Part shown: positions 1 to 8,437 of the stretch, one piece after another
Layout: the number at the start of each line of letters is the position of its first letter
Numbering within the stretch: position 1 is the first letter of the stretch
From: a virus
Length of the DNA stretch: 42,175 bases
Strand: one strand, 5' to 3'
IMG/VR virus record: IMGVR_UViG_3300049846_001066
Span: 1-42,175 of that record
Made by a program: the position numbers and the translations under genes
Notes under the pieces: model-generated
What the model was told of the DNA's origin: nothing
Databases searched by the model: none
What the model saw: the letters and a program-made list of their open reading frames with translations, nothing else

Positions 1-127
1 CTCCAGGTGCGGCGGCGGGTACGGTAAAGGCAGGTTTAGGTGGTGCGGTGAAAACAGCAGCGATGCAGGGTGCAAGGGGAGGTGCGATAGGACTAGGTGC
101 TTATCAGACTGGACAAGCATTACAAGA
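1..127. repeat. Terminal direct repeat, first copy (circular overlap)
   Basis: Bases 1-127 are identical to 42049-42175. The copies lie inside one gene and keep its reading frame, so joining them gives a closed circle of 42,048 bp. A length of exactly 127 bases equals a k-mer size often used as the maximum in short-read assembly, so this is most simply an assembly overlap rather than a packaged terminal repeat. Confidence 0.97.
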
Positions 128-1562
128 AGATAAGCCTTTTAGTCAGGTCGCTTACGAAGGATTGAAGGGTGCCACTCTCGGTGCGGGTACTGGTGCGGTA
201 TTGGGTGCAGGGATAGGGGCTGCAAGCTATGGTGTTCAGAAGGGAATAGGGATGGCCACTAAAGCTGGATCAAAATTAAAAGATAAAGCAACCTCTGATC
301 TAGAGGGAAAGTACAATGAGATATTTACAGGAACAAAGGCTGGCACAAAGAAATTAGATAAATCATTGAGTCGTGGCAAGGACCCAGCAAAGTTTTTGGC
401 AGAACACGGATATATTGTAGATGTAGAAAATGGGAAAGTGATGAGTACAGGACTCGTAGATAGGATGAAACAAGACGTACAACCATTAGAGGATGTATTA
501 GACGAGATTTTAAAGGCTAAAGATGCTAGGATGGCTACTAGTCAGAGAATTAATTTACCCAAGCTGGCCGCACAGGTAAAAAAATCACTTACGACTGATT
601 TTAACAAGGCCAGTGGCGAATTAAGCAAGATGTATGCAATGGTTGACGATGTGGTTGGTGAACTAAGGATTCAGTATGGGGACGATGTAGGTCTATCTAC
701 ATTGAATCAAATTAAGCGTGGTCAATGGGGTCAAACAGGTTTTGACTTAACAAAGCCCAAATATAGTAGCGAAGTATCCTATAAAATTGGTAGTGCTGCT
801 AAAAAGGCTATCGAGGATGCTGTCAGTGAAGCGGATATAAAACAACTTAATAATTATATTGGTGATTATTTCAATTCAATTACATTACTTAATCAGGTAA
901 ACGGTAACGCAATTAAGGGGGGTAGGCTAGGTAAGTATTTTGCTAGAACATTAGGAGCAGTAGCGGGGGCTAAGGCTGGACCAATTGGGTCATTGGCGGG
1001 AGCAGTAACTGGCGACACAGTCGCTAATATAATGCAAAACAATTACATCTCAAACCCTATAAAGAGGATGTTACTGCAACGAATAATGCGACAAACAGGC
1101 ATAAATAGCCCAATTTACCAAGCAGCACAAGAAGCGTTAAAAGAATTAACTAAAGTACCTCTGTTACCAGCAGGACGAGGCATCAATCAAGCGGGTAGGG
1201 TTATAAACAATAATCCGATTAACTTACCTTCCAAACTACCTAATTATGGAGACGAAGCGGCTTTTAAAGGTAAGGGTGCCTTATCAAGAGGGGGAAGCAA
1301 CGCCAAAGATTTTTTAGAGGGAATGACGGATACTAATATAGGGGCTACTACGAGAAAAATTAATCCCAATATAAGAGATCCTTTAAAAGATACTGGTAGC
1401 GCTTATTACAATCGCTTAAATAAATATGAAGCACAGTACTTGAAAGAAGTTAGTAGTAAATTGAAAAAGAAGAAGATAAATAAAAATACAGCCAGAAGGG
1501 CTGGGAAGTTGTTTGGAGCAGGTATGACGGCCTTAGCTACTTACTTTGGCTCGAAGAAATGA
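1..1562 (+). CDS. Large internal/ejection-type virion protein, 3' part (continues from 41625)
   Basis: This is the C-terminal part of a 661-residue protein that starts at 41625 and crosses the circular join in frame. A GTG at 48 is internal, not the start. The visible part has several Gly/Ala-rich hydrophobic stretches (for example encoded near 165-230 and 945-1020) between charged helical regions, and a Lys-rich C-terminus that ends in another short hydrophobic segment. This composition, the position after the CHAP-bearing 726-residue protein and the place among tail genes fit an internal virion protein that is ejected and inserts into the host membrane. That role is inferred; no catalytic motif is seen. 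Confidence 0.75.
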   Translation, partial: PGAAAGTVKAGLGGAVKTAAMQGARGGAIGLGAYQTGQALQEDKPFSQVAYEGLKGATLGAGTGAVLGAGIGAASYGVQKGIGMATKAGSKLKDKATSDLEGKYNEIFTGTKAGTKKLDKSLSRGKDPAKFLAEHGYIVDVENGKVMSTGLVDRMKQDVQPLEDVLDEILKAKDARMATSQRINLPKLAAQVKKSLTTDFNKASGELSKMYAMVDDVVGELRIQYGDDVGLSTLNQIKRGQWGQTGFDLTKPKYSSEVSYKIGSAAKKAIEDAVSEADIKQLNNYIGDYFNSITLLNQVNGNAIKGGRLGKYFARTLGAVAGAKAGPIGSLAGAVTGDTVANIMQNNYISNPIKRMLLQRIMRQTGINSPIYQAAQEALKELTKVPLLPAGRGINQAGRVINNNPINLPSKLPNYGDEAAFKGKGALSRGGSNAKDFLEGMTDTNIGATTRKINPNIRDPLKDTGSAYYNRLNKYEAQYLKEVSSKLKKKKINKNTARRAGKLFGAGMTALATYFGSKK

Positions 1563-1631
1563 TTATTTAAATGAATCTCGCCAAAATGAAACTATGAGTA
1601 CGGCAAATATTATGCCTAAAATAGCAACCAT
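1563..1631 (-). CDS. 22-residue single-pass membrane peptide on the opposite strand
   Basis: A minus-strand reading frame starts at ATG 1631 and stops at 1563, directly after the stop of the plus-strand gene. The peptide is hydrophobic for about 16 residues and ends in a charged tail (WRDSFK), as expected for a tiny single-pass membrane peptide. It has no clear Shine-Dalgarno sequence, but a good minus-strand promoter lies about 20-50 bases upstream (1654-1682). It fills most of an otherwise empty gap in a plus-strand operon. Its function is unknown and expression is unproven. Confidence 0.4.
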   Translation of the reverse strand: MVAILGIIFAVLIVSFWRDSFK

Positions 1632-1646
1632 AATAACTATATTAAT

Positions 1647-1682
1647 TAATTAAATTATACCATGAATGAAGAATTAAATCAA
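1647..1682 (-). promoter_or_regulatory. Minus-strand sigma70-like promoter
   Basis: On the minus strand TTGATT (1677-1682) and TATAAT (1654-1659) are separated by exactly 17 bases. The -35 box lies inside the start of the plus-strand gene at 1662. The predicted start of transcription is near 1647, about 16 bases before the ATG of the 22-residue peptide. The region is AT-rich, so a chance match is possible. Confidence 0.4.
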
Positions 1683-2012
1683 GTAGCCCTAGAGGGGCAA
1701 GATGACCCTACTGGGTTTGAGCAAGATATAGTCAGCGATGATCTAACACCAGATGAGGCTGCGGCTTCGTTATCCTTTGCCAATACCTTGGCCGAAGATA
1801 GTATGCCACAAGCCCCTGAAAGCCCAGAAATGGCGCAAGGTGAGGCGGAAGGCGAGGAAATGACAGAAACTAAGGGTCAAGAAAAAGAGGCTGATATAGA
1901 GGCTCTAGTGGACGCTAAGGTAGAAGAAAAGATGAGCGAATTACGGGAAGAATTAACCTCTGCTTTGGCAGAAGAAGAAACATCTGAAGAAGATGGACAA
2001 GAAGAAGATTAA
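1662..2012 (+). CDS. Small acidic protein, possibly virion-associated
   Basis: This 116-residue protein is very rich in Glu and Asp, with a helical, coiled-coil-like second half and an acidic tail ending EEDGQEED. No catalytic motif or membrane segment is visible. It overlaps the next gene by 20 bases, which implies translational coupling with the coiled-coil fibre protein. Acidic helical proteins in this position may be chaperones or scaffolds for appendage assembly, but the sequence does not show which. The function is unknown. Confidence 0.6.
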   Translation: MNEELNQVALEGQDDPTGFEQDIVSDDLTPDEAAASLSFANTLAEDSMPQAPESPEMAQGEAEGEEMTETKGQEKEADIEALVDAKVEEKMSELREELTSALAEEETSEEDGQEED

Positions 2013-3054
2013 AAAACTATTGGCAGTTCTAAAGCCTGATGCAACGCAGGTTGATTTTGCTGACTTTGATAAGAAGGTAAAAGAATTACAGGACAGCCTA
2101 AAAGAGAAGATCCAAGCACAAACCCTAGATGATGTTAGGGGTCAACTTGATAAATTCCAAAAGAAGATTGATTTTGCACCTCTATCTGATTCAGTACAGA
2201 GTATTGAGGAAAGCCTAAACACCAAATTAGAGGCAATTTCACAGGCAATAGATGAGGAATTGGCTACCTTAAAGGGGTTGATTGATAGTAAGGATAGCGA
2301 AGCAAAGGGTGGCATAACACAAGTAAATGAGAATATAAAGTTATTAGAGGCTGAATACAAGGGATTAGACCTTAGAAAAACTACTGATATAGCAGAACTG
2401 AAGGATAGGATTAGTCAATTATCAAGCATCGCAGACACTGCTACACAGGCTATCTCTGGTCTTAAAGATGTACTAGAAGAGTCGCGAGGTGATGTTAATG
2501 TCATCAGGGATGACCTACAAGCAATAACCTCTAGCAATATTAATTCCCTTGAAAAGCTAAGACAAGAGTTAAGCAATAGAATTAATAACCTTCGCATTGG
2601 TGGTGGTAATCAGAATCGAAACATTGCTATTGGGGGTAATACTAGTGTCTTGTCGAAATATACAGATATTAACATTAAACCTGGAAGTAACGTTACCCTT
2701 ACTTACAGCAATAATGACACTACTAAATATTTAGATCTTACCATTACAGCAACAGGTGGAAGTAGTGTTGCGGGGACTACTCGCTCGATTAACCGAGAAG
2801 CTACAAGTCAAACAATGGGTGGTACTGCTAGTACGGATTACGTTTATATCGCTACCGATGGAATCCTTTTAACCCTACCAACCGCTGTGGGTAATTCTAA
2901 TTTATATACAGTTAAAAATGTGGCTGCCTCCAGTGTTATGGTTGCTACCACAGGTGGTCAAACAATAGATGGAGATTCAAATATTATATTAAACAATCAA
3001 TATACCTCAGTTGATATTGTCAATGATGGTAATGATAATTGGAGTATTACCTAA
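1993..3054 (+). CDS. Coiled-coil fibre-like tail protein
   Basis: This 353-residue protein has a long heptad-rich coiled-coil from about residue 5 to 200, a Gly/Asn-rich hinge (RIGGGNQNRN), and a beta-rich C-terminal domain. The C-terminal segment with alternating Thr, Val and Gly, ending DGNDNWSIT, resembles the end domains of phage fibre and baseplate proteins that trimerise through a coiled-coil stalk. It is followed by a beta-repeat appendage gene in a TAATG stop-start overlap. The fibre role is inferred from architecture and neighbours; no enzymatic residues are seen. Confidence 0.7.
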   Translation: MDKKKIKKLLAVLKPDATQVDFADFDKKVKELQDSLKEKIQAQTLDDVRGQLDKFQKKIDFAPLSDSVQSIEESLNTKLEAISQAIDEELATLKGLIDSKDSEAKGGITQVNENIKLLEAEYKGLDLRKTTDIAELKDRISQLSSIADTATQAISGLKDVLEESRGDVNVIRDDLQAITSSNINSLEKLRQELSNRINNLRIGGGNQNRNIAIGGNTSVLSKYTDINIKPGSNVTLTYSNNDTTKYLDLTITATGGSSVAGTTRSINREATSQTMGGTASTDYVYIATDGILLTLPTAVGNSNLYTVKNVAASSVMVATTGGQTIDGDSNIILNNQYTSVDIVNDGNDNWSIT

Positions 3055-5534
3055 TGGCATACATACCAGTACAAAATCAATCAGTTTCAGGAACTGTTGG
3101 AGCATCAGTAATTGGATTGCCTCCAGTTAACTTAAACGTTGGTGGTAATCCTGTGACCACATCCAATCCTGTTGCGGTTCAACCACCAGCATCAGGTCAT
3201 TTAGACGTAATAATTGGAGAGAGTACTAACTCCTCTGTAATTAGTATTTCTAAAGGATCAATAGCTGCTGTTATTGTTGGTGGTAGCATTGCTGCTTCTT
3301 TTACACCTCCTGCTAATCAGTCAGTATCAGGAACAGTACAGGCACAACTTCAATCAACCAATGCATCAATTATTACAGTTGGCGGCGCAGCAGGTACACA
3401 GTATTCCGAATTCCAAACAGTTCCTTCAGTAACTGGAACTGCTGTCATGTTTAAGAAAACTGCTTCATCCTCTTTGATGAGTGCAGTTACCCCTGATGCG
3501 CCTTTACCAATCTTAGCCAACTTCTACCCAGGAACAATTGATTCCTTCGGTCATTTTGTAACAGGCTCGCCTTATAACCAGATTGATGTGCCATTCTTTT
3601 CTGGAACTCCAGCTGCATTAGTCACAGTTACTACAGCAGGTGGTGGGTCAGCTATTTCAAGTGTGGGTGGAGCAGTCTTTGCAACAGGTACAGGTGTCAC
3701 AGCTAATGCCAGAGGTGTAACCAATCAAACAATCGCTTACCGAGGCGGTTCCGAAGTCTATGCCTTTATTACTGCTGCTTTTACTACTCCAACGGATGCA
3801 AATTCATTCCAGCGTGCAGGGCTATATAACGACCAAGATGGTTTCTTCTTCGGTTATGAAGGAACCAGTTTTGGAGTCACAGTAAGAAATAACGCAGCAG
3901 ACGTTACGGTCGCTGCGGCAAACTTCAATAAAGATACTTTAACAGGCGGTGCTAACTCACTCTTTACTCGTGACGGTAAGCCAGAAGCAATTGATTATAC
4001 AAAGTTAAATGTTTATCGCATTAGATTTGGCTGGCTCGGAGCAGCTCCTATTGAATATGAAGTTTTGTCGCCAGACGGACAATGGGTTACATTCCACGTA
4101 GTTAGAGAGCCTAATTTGTATTCAGTACCAAGTATTGAAAACCCAAATCTACCAGTTACAATGCACGTCTCTAAGACAGGGGCTGATGCAACTGATCTAA
4201 AAATCTTAACTGGTTGTTGGGCAGCTGGTACTACCACAGCTCTATCTAAAATCGGTGATACAACTATTACTTCAAGTACCTTAGCTGGCTTAACAAGAGC
4301 GGTAATCACTGGAGAAACCACAGCTGGAGGAGGTGGATTTGTAAACGTTAAAGTAAACCCTGCTGGTACTTTAGAAACCAACGCAACTGTTACTCAAAGT
4401 GGGACATGGCGTGTTTCTGTTGCTGGAATACCTTCAATCTCTGGAACAGTTAATGTTGGTAATTTCCCAACTACTCAAAATGTTTCAGGTAGCGTTGTTG
4501 CATTTCCAACTGGTCAATACACAGTGGTTTCGTCAATCTCTGGCGGTATCTTCCCTGTCAGTGGTTCGGTTGCAGCAACAATTACCAACACTAATGTTAA
4601 TGTGTCTGGCTCGGTTGTAGCATTTGGCTTTCCAACAAACCAGAATGTATCAGGGTCGGTGGTTGCATTTCAAGGTACTTCCCCTTGGATCACAGTACCC
4701 ACAAGTGGTTCAGTAATTGCTAATCAAGGTGGAACTCGCATTACTTCCTTAGTTTCAACAGTTCCTTCTAGCGTTATAGTTGGCGCATCAATATTCGGTA
4801 CAGTACCTGTAACACAGGTTACTTCACCGTGGCTTACAGTACCTACGAGTGGATCTGTAACAGCCCTACAAGGTGGTACAGTCATTACTTCGTTAGTTAG
4901 TACAGTTCCTTCAAGTGTTATTGTTGGTACTTCTATCTTTGGTCAACTTCCAGCAGGAACGGCAGTACTGGGTTCGGTTGCAACTTTACAAGGTACTAAT
5001 CCTTGGATCACTGTGCCGACCAGTGGTTCTGTAACTGCTTTGCAGGGAGGCACACGCATTACTTCAGTTGTTGGTTCAATTCCTTCCAGCTTATTAACTG
5101 GTAGTTATGGTCAAAGAAATGATGCAGTAGCTTCATTCTTGGGTGGTAATTTAACGTGGACACCAAAATCTACAGATTCTGCTGGAAGAACATTAACCAA
5201 ACCATTCGCACCAGAAGAAGCTAGGGTTGAAGGTTATCATTCAGTAGTAAGTACTTCGGTAACTACATTAGTAGCTGCGGCAGGGGCAGGATTAAGAAAT
5301 TACATTACAGACGTTGTCATCGCTAATACAGGAGCTACTACTACTTTAATTACATTTAGGTCGGGTGGTGGTACTTCTGTTCTTGGATATGGTATCGCAC
5401 CTGCTGGTGGGGGTTCTAATATGCTTGGGTTTGCAACTCCAATGCGTACCCTAGCTAATGAAACATTCGATTTTCAACCGACCTCTGCTTCGTCAATTCT
5501 TTATGTAAAGGTTTCAGGATTTAAAGCACCGTAA
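3054..5534 (+). CDS. Repeat-rich beta-structured tail/appendage protein
   Basis: This protein has 826 residues if started at the ATG that overlaps the previous stop (TAATG at 3052-3056). An alternative start lies 15 bases upstream but lacks support. Short repeats of the type NVSGSVVAF and QSVSGTV recur through the protein, and three longer units with a PW(I/L)TVPTSGSV core are found in the 3' third. The middle (about residues 180-430) is a non-repetitive globular region. Such SGTV-repeat proteins are common in phage tail or minor structural modules. Host binding is plausible but not shown. Confidence 0.7.
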   Translation: MAYIPVQNQSVSGTVGASVIGLPPVNLNVGGNPVTTSNPVAVQPPASGHLDVIIGESTNSSVISISKGSIAAVIVGGSIAASFTPPANQSVSGTVQAQLQSTNASIITVGGAAGTQYSEFQTVPSVTGTAVMFKKTASSSLMSAVTPDAPLPILANFYPGTIDSFGHFVTGSPYNQIDVPFFSGTPAALVTVTTAGGGSAISSVGGAVFATGTGVTANARGVTNQTIAYRGGSEVYAFITAAFTTPTDANSFQRAGLYNDQDGFFFGYEGTSFGVTVRNNAADVTVAAANFNKDTLTGGANSLFTRDGKPEAIDYTKLNVYRIRFGWLGAAPIEYEVLSPDGQWVTFHVVREPNLYSVPSIENPNLPVTMHVSKTGADATDLKILTGCWAAGTTTALSKIGDTTITSSTLAGLTRAVITGETTAGGGGFVNVKVNPAGTLETNATVTQSGTWRVSVAGIPSISGTVNVGNFPTTQNVSGSVVAFPTGQYTVVSSISGGIFPVSGSVAATITNTNVNVSGSVVAFGFPTNQNVSGSVVAFQGTSPWITVPTSGSVIANQGGTRITSLVSTVPSSVIVGASIFGTVPVTQVTSPWLTVPTSGSVTALQGGTVITSLVSTVPSSVIVGTSIFGQLPAGTAVLGSVATLQGTNPWITVPTSGSVTALQGGTRITSVVGSIPSSLLTGSYGQRNDAVASFLGGNLTWTPKSTDSAGRTLTKPFAPEEARVEGYHSVVSTSVTTLVAAAGAGLRNYITDVVIANTGATTTLITFRSGGGTSVLGYGIAPAGGGSNMLGFATPMRTLANETFDFQPTSASSILYVKVSGFKAP
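4674..5100 (+). repeat. Three degenerate in-gene repeats
   Basis: Three related coding units contain a PW(I/L)TVPTSGSV core followed by QGGT and ITS. Their conserved Trp codons are at 4686, 4830 and 5004, a spacing of 144 and 174 bases. The copies differ at many third positions, so the duplication is old or the repeat is selected at protein level. Confidence 0.75.
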
Positions 5535-6190
5535 TGGCATTCCCAACAGTAGTAAGTACAAATACTTCCGTTCAATCACCAGCGGGAACTTCACATACAG
5601 TTAATCTACCTGGCAGTATCGTGGCGGGAAACCTCTTATTAATCTTTTTTGCTACAGCTGATATACCTACAATCACCACACCTGCTAACTGGAATCTCTT
5701 GCGCAACAAACAAGAAACTACTGGTGCAACCTCCCAACAGTCAATTTTCTATAAGGTTGCTACAGGATCAGAAGGAGCCACAGTTACAATTACAACGGGC
5801 ACATCTTTTCGGTCTGCTCATGCTACCTATCAAATATCTGGGTATTCAGGCAACCCTGAGGCGTCTGCTGGTGCATCTGGTATCTCAGGTAATCCAGACC
5901 CTGATTCATTAACTCCATCTGGCGGAGCTAAAGACTATCTTTGGATTGCTAGTGGAACTTGTCGTAGTCAAACCTTTTCAGGTGCACCTACGAGTTACAC
6001 CAATCTTTTAACAGCAGCAACCTCTTCACAGGTGGCAGTTGGAACAGCAGGAAGAGAGTTAAATGCAACCTCAACAGACCCAGGTAATTTTACTATCACA
6101 GCCAGTAATGAATGGACAGGGGTAACAGTTGCTATATCTCCAACTGCTAGTGCTACAAAATTATTAACTTTATTAGGCGCAGGAGTATGA
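5534..6190 (+). CDS. Beta-rich virion appendage protein
   Basis: This 218-residue protein starts in a TAATG overlap with the repeat-rich tail protein. It is rich in Ser, Thr, Gly and Ala with alternating hydrophobic residues, as in jelly-roll or Ig-like phage surface domains. No signal peptide is evident; the hydrophobic stretch near residues 30-42 (IVAGNLLLIFFA) looks like a buried beta strand. It is probably part of the tail appendage set with the two preceding genes. The exact role is unknown. Confidence 0.65.
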   Translation: MAFPTVVSTNTSVQSPAGTSHTVNLPGSIVAGNLLLIFFATADIPTITTPANWNLLRNKQETTGATSQQSIFYKVATGSEGATVTITTGTSFRSAHATYQISGYSGNPEASAGASGISGNPDPDSLTPSGGAKDYLWIASGTCRSQTFSGAPTSYTNLLTAATSSQVAVGTAGRELNATSTDPGNFTITASNEWTGVTVAISPTASATKLLTLLGAGV

Positions 6191-6441
6191 GCGAAGAACA
6201 GATTACTAAGATACTGAAACACTTAGAGAGACAGGATAGGGCGATAGCAGATTTGTCCAATCTTGGTAATGAATTGAAAACAGAGATAAAGGAAATTAAC
6301 GAAAGAATTAATCCAGTGGTAGAGCTTCTACACGATGCATCAGGGTTTAAAAAGGTCAGCGTAGCATTTATTAAGGGTGTATTGCTTTTTGGTAGCGGTG
6401 TTGGTGTTATCTACGCATTCGTTAACTGGATAAGGAACTGA
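6187..6441 (+). CDS. Small coiled-coil membrane protein, holin-like
   Basis: This 84-residue protein has a charged coiled-coil N-terminal half (about 1-50) and one C-terminal transmembrane segment (about 60-80), ending in a short basic tail. This layout resembles haemolysin XhlA-type proteins that accompany holins and endolysins. It starts in an ATGA overlap with the upstream gene and lies at the beginning of the lysis region, which supports a lysis or membrane role. A structural membrane-anchored protein is the alternative. Confidence 0.6.
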   Translation: MSEEQITKILKHLERQDRAIADLSNLGNELKTEIKEINERINPVVELLHDASGFKKVSVAFIKGVLLFGSGVGVIYAFVNWIRN

Positions 6442-6442
6442 A

Positions 6443-6700
6443 ATGAAGATACCTAAATCGCTAAAATCTCAGGGTATAGTCTGGGTGGTTAGGTACAATG
6501 ATGACATAGAGCCTTTAGGCGTAACAGACTATGATAAAAAAGAAATAGTGATAAGAAAATCACTACCCCAAGAATTAAAAGAAGCAACCTTTTTGCATGA
6601 GATATTCCATACTTTTAATACTACAGTTGACCATGCATTGGTCGATTCCCTTGCTATGCAACTTTATCAAACATTAAAAGAAAATAAGTTAATTAAATGA
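6443..6700 (+). CDS. Small HExxH zinc-metallopeptidase-like protein
   Basis: This 85-residue protein contains HEIFH at about residues 52-56, an HExxH zinc-binding motif, within a helix that follows a short beta region. A third zinc ligand could be the downstream Asp or His (VDHALVDSLA). Phages and mobile elements often carry such minimal ImmA/IrrE- or SprT-like domains. It sits between a membrane protein and a cysteine protease, one base after the previous stop and with an ATGA overlap to the next gene. The substrate is unknown. Confidence 0.6.
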   Translation: MKIPKSLKSQGIVWVVRYNDDIEPLGVTDYDKKEIVIRKSLPQELKEATFLHEIFHTFNTTVDHALVDSLAMQLYQTLKENKLIK

Positions 6701-7566
6701 ACGAAGAAATAGGATTTGGAGCGTTACCTGACCTACCAGATAGTCGGGACTATATTGCAGAAATACCCATGGGTGCTGTTAGCGTTGATTGGGATGTTGA
6801 GTATCGGTTACCAGAACCACCAACCTTTGACCAAAGATCTAGCGATTCATGCGTAGCTTGTGCATGGAGTTATTATCATTGGCAGTTAACTGGTAAAACA
6901 TTTTCTAAGAGAGATTTATTCTGTCGAATATTCCAGCAGTACGGAGCGTATATCAGAGATGGTGGATTAAAGCTAATTAAAGAGGGACAGGCGGACAATA
7001 AAGAAGTTAAAGACCCAAGCCGACCAACCATGCAAAATATGCGAGATAGCTCTGGTACAAAAGAGGAGTTTAGGGTAGATGATATACAGTCTAATAGCTT
7101 TAAATTACAAGACCAAACCATAGACGGAGTGGCATGGGGCATCAAAGAATACAAGGGGGTCGTGTTTGGGGTAGTGGGTAGTAATGAGGGTTGGCAAGAT
7201 AAATTGAATCCTAGACCGCCAATGCTAGGAGAGAAAACATGGGGTCACGCATTATACGCTTTCGGTTATCACAAGCATGACGGAGTAAAGTGTATTATCG
7301 CAAAGTCCAGCTGGAGTGCGACCAATGAACATCATATTAAAGAGAATTATTTTCAGGCACTAGATGCAACTTTTAGTGCGTGGACATTAATTCCAAAGGA
7401 GCAACAAATGGATAATGAGTTTGTTCAGACCATTAATAATAAGGGAAAAGTAGGGGTAGTTATCTATGCCGATACGGTGGATAATTACAAGTTTTTGTGT
7501 AAAACATACTTACTTGAGCCAAAAATTAAGCCTGACGGATCAATCGAAACCGACTTGACCGTATAG
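6697..7566 (+). CDS. Papain-like (C1A-type) cysteine protease
   Basis: This 289-residue protein has the layout of family C1A peptidases. A start motif LPDSRDY (about 13-19) is followed by the oxyanion Gln in DQRSSDSC (Gln46) and the likely catalytic Cys52. A His lies in GHALYAFGY, and an Asn in the SSWSATN segment. There is no signal peptide. The final ~50 residues form a small separate region. The enzyme may process a virion or host protein, or act on the cell wall's cross-bridges; none of these is shown. It is translationally coupled (ATGA) to the HExxH gene. Confidence 0.75.
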   Translation: MNEEIGFGALPDLPDSRDYIAEIPMGAVSVDWDVEYRLPEPPTFDQRSSDSCVACAWSYYHWQLTGKTFSKRDLFCRIFQQYGAYIRDGGLKLIKEGQADNKEVKDPSRPTMQNMRDSSGTKEEFRVDDIQSNSFKLQDQTIDGVAWGIKEYKGVVFGVVGSNEGWQDKLNPRPPMLGEKTWGHALYAFGYHKHDGVKCIIAKSSWSATNEHHIKENYFQALDATFSAWTLIPKEQQMDNEFVQTINNKGKVGVVIYADTVDNYKFLCKTYLLEPKIKPDGSIETDLTV

Positions 7567-7685
7567 TATAATATAAGTGAAATATTAATCGCTGGAAAAC
7601 TGTCTGGGAGGGCGGATTAGAGGGATGATTCTGGCAACTAAAAGCGAAAAGGGCTGTAATCATAGAACGCTTCAAACGAGTTCTC
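7567..7685 (+). other. 119-base leader with inverted repeats upstream of the endolysin-like gene
   Basis: No convincing gene lies here. Short inverted repeats are present: ATGATT (7625-7630) with AATCAT (7658-7663), and AAGCG with CGCTT in an interleaved order. A short frame from ATG 7625, preceded by GGAGGG, stops soon and looks non-coding. The stems are short enough to be chance; the region may be an untranslated leader that controls the lysis genes. Confidence 0.3.
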
Positions 7686-8162
7686 TTGTTACTAGCTTTA
7701 ACATATTGGCTCTTACCTCAACCAATAGAGGCTCAGGAAAAATATGAATTTATTTATCTAGACAATCAGGTTGTCAGCTTGCATGACGAATCTAGTGTCT
7801 TGGAGGGGGATAGGGCTGTTGCAGAACAACTCTATCAACAATGGCTTATAAAGCCAAAAACCCAATTATTAAAGAAGCCTGCAGATTATAATCCTTGTTC
7901 GTGTGTATCATATGCAAGGTGGCGATCAGGAATAAATGTCGGCTCAATCGGTGTAGCTCGGAATCATCCAGTTAATAGCCACACTCCAAGTATCGGAGCA
8001 ATCGCTATAACTTATGAGAGTAGTGCTGGACACCTAAGTTATATAGTTGATATGGATGATACATACATCTATGTCGATGAAGCTAATTACACAAGGTGTA
8101 GAGTAACCTACCGAAGAGCAATACCAATCAATTCTAAGTTGATTAAAGGCTATTACAAATGA
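7686..8162 (+). CDS. Secreted CHAP/NlpC-like cell-wall hydrolase (endolysin candidate)
   Basis: The protein has at least 158 residues. It opens with a hydrophobic signal-like segment ending ...PIEAQ, which may act as a signal peptide or signal-arrest-release anchor. The catalytic part shows Cys in YNPCSCVSYARW (about residue 72) and His in AGHLSYIVD (about 116), as in CHAP or NlpC/P60 cysteine amidohydrolases. The start is uncertain. TTG at 7686 is used here, but the frame is open back to 7629 and extra basic residues (ERFKRVL) just upstream would complete a signal peptide if a rare ATA start at 7662 were used. It overlaps the holin gene by ATGA. Confidence 0.7.
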   Translation: MLLALTYWLLPQPIEAQEKYEFIYLDNQVVSLHDESSVLEGDRAVAEQLYQQWLIKPKTQLLKKPADYNPCSCVSYARWRSGINVGSIGVARNHPVNSHTPSIGAIAITYESSAGHLSYIVDMDDTYIYVDEANYTRCRVTYRRAIPINSKLIKGYYK

Positions 8163-8404
8163 ATAAATTTCTAGCTTCGAGTACGGATCCGAAGCAACTA
8201 TCCCTAACTATTAAGGGAGCTTTAGTGTTAATCATTCCTTTAGCGTCAGTATTGATTAAATACTTTGGTGGAACAATAGATGACAGAGAATTAGAACAGA
8301 TTGTTGATATAATTGCGGATATTGCTTTCTTTGCAGGTTCGATAGTATCACTCCTTGCTATGTTTGCTGGTGCTATCCGTAAGATTTCTAACTCATTTAA
8401 ATAG
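8159..8404 (+). CDS. Holin-like protein with two membrane segments
   Basis: This 81-residue protein has two transmembrane helices (about 18-38 and 52-72) linked by a short acidic segment (DDRELEQ), and a basic C-terminus. This is the usual form of a class II holin. It overlaps the upstream hydrolase gene by ATGA, forming a lysis pair. A strong terminator follows at 8411, so it ends the structural and lysis transcription unit. Confidence 0.75.
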   Translation: MNKFLASSTDPKQLSLTIKGALVLIIPLASVLIKYFGGTIDDRELEQIVDIIADIAFFAGSIVSLLAMFAGAIRKISNSFK

Positions 8405-8410
8405 GTTAAG

Positions 8411-8434
8411 CCACTCTTTTAGAGTGGTTTTCTT
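8411..8434 (+). terminator. Rho-independent terminator after the holin gene
   Basis: A 7-bp perfect stem CCACTCT/AGAGTGG (8411-8417 and 8421-8427) with a TTT loop is followed by TTTTCTT. It lies seven bases after the holin stop codon. Confidence 0.85.
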
Positions 8435-8437
8435 ATG

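Noticed and set aside
4674-5100. Repeat array that might be a CRISPR or recombination hotspot
   Set aside because: The repeats are coding, degenerate at third positions, 144-174 bases apart, and in frame in a tail protein.
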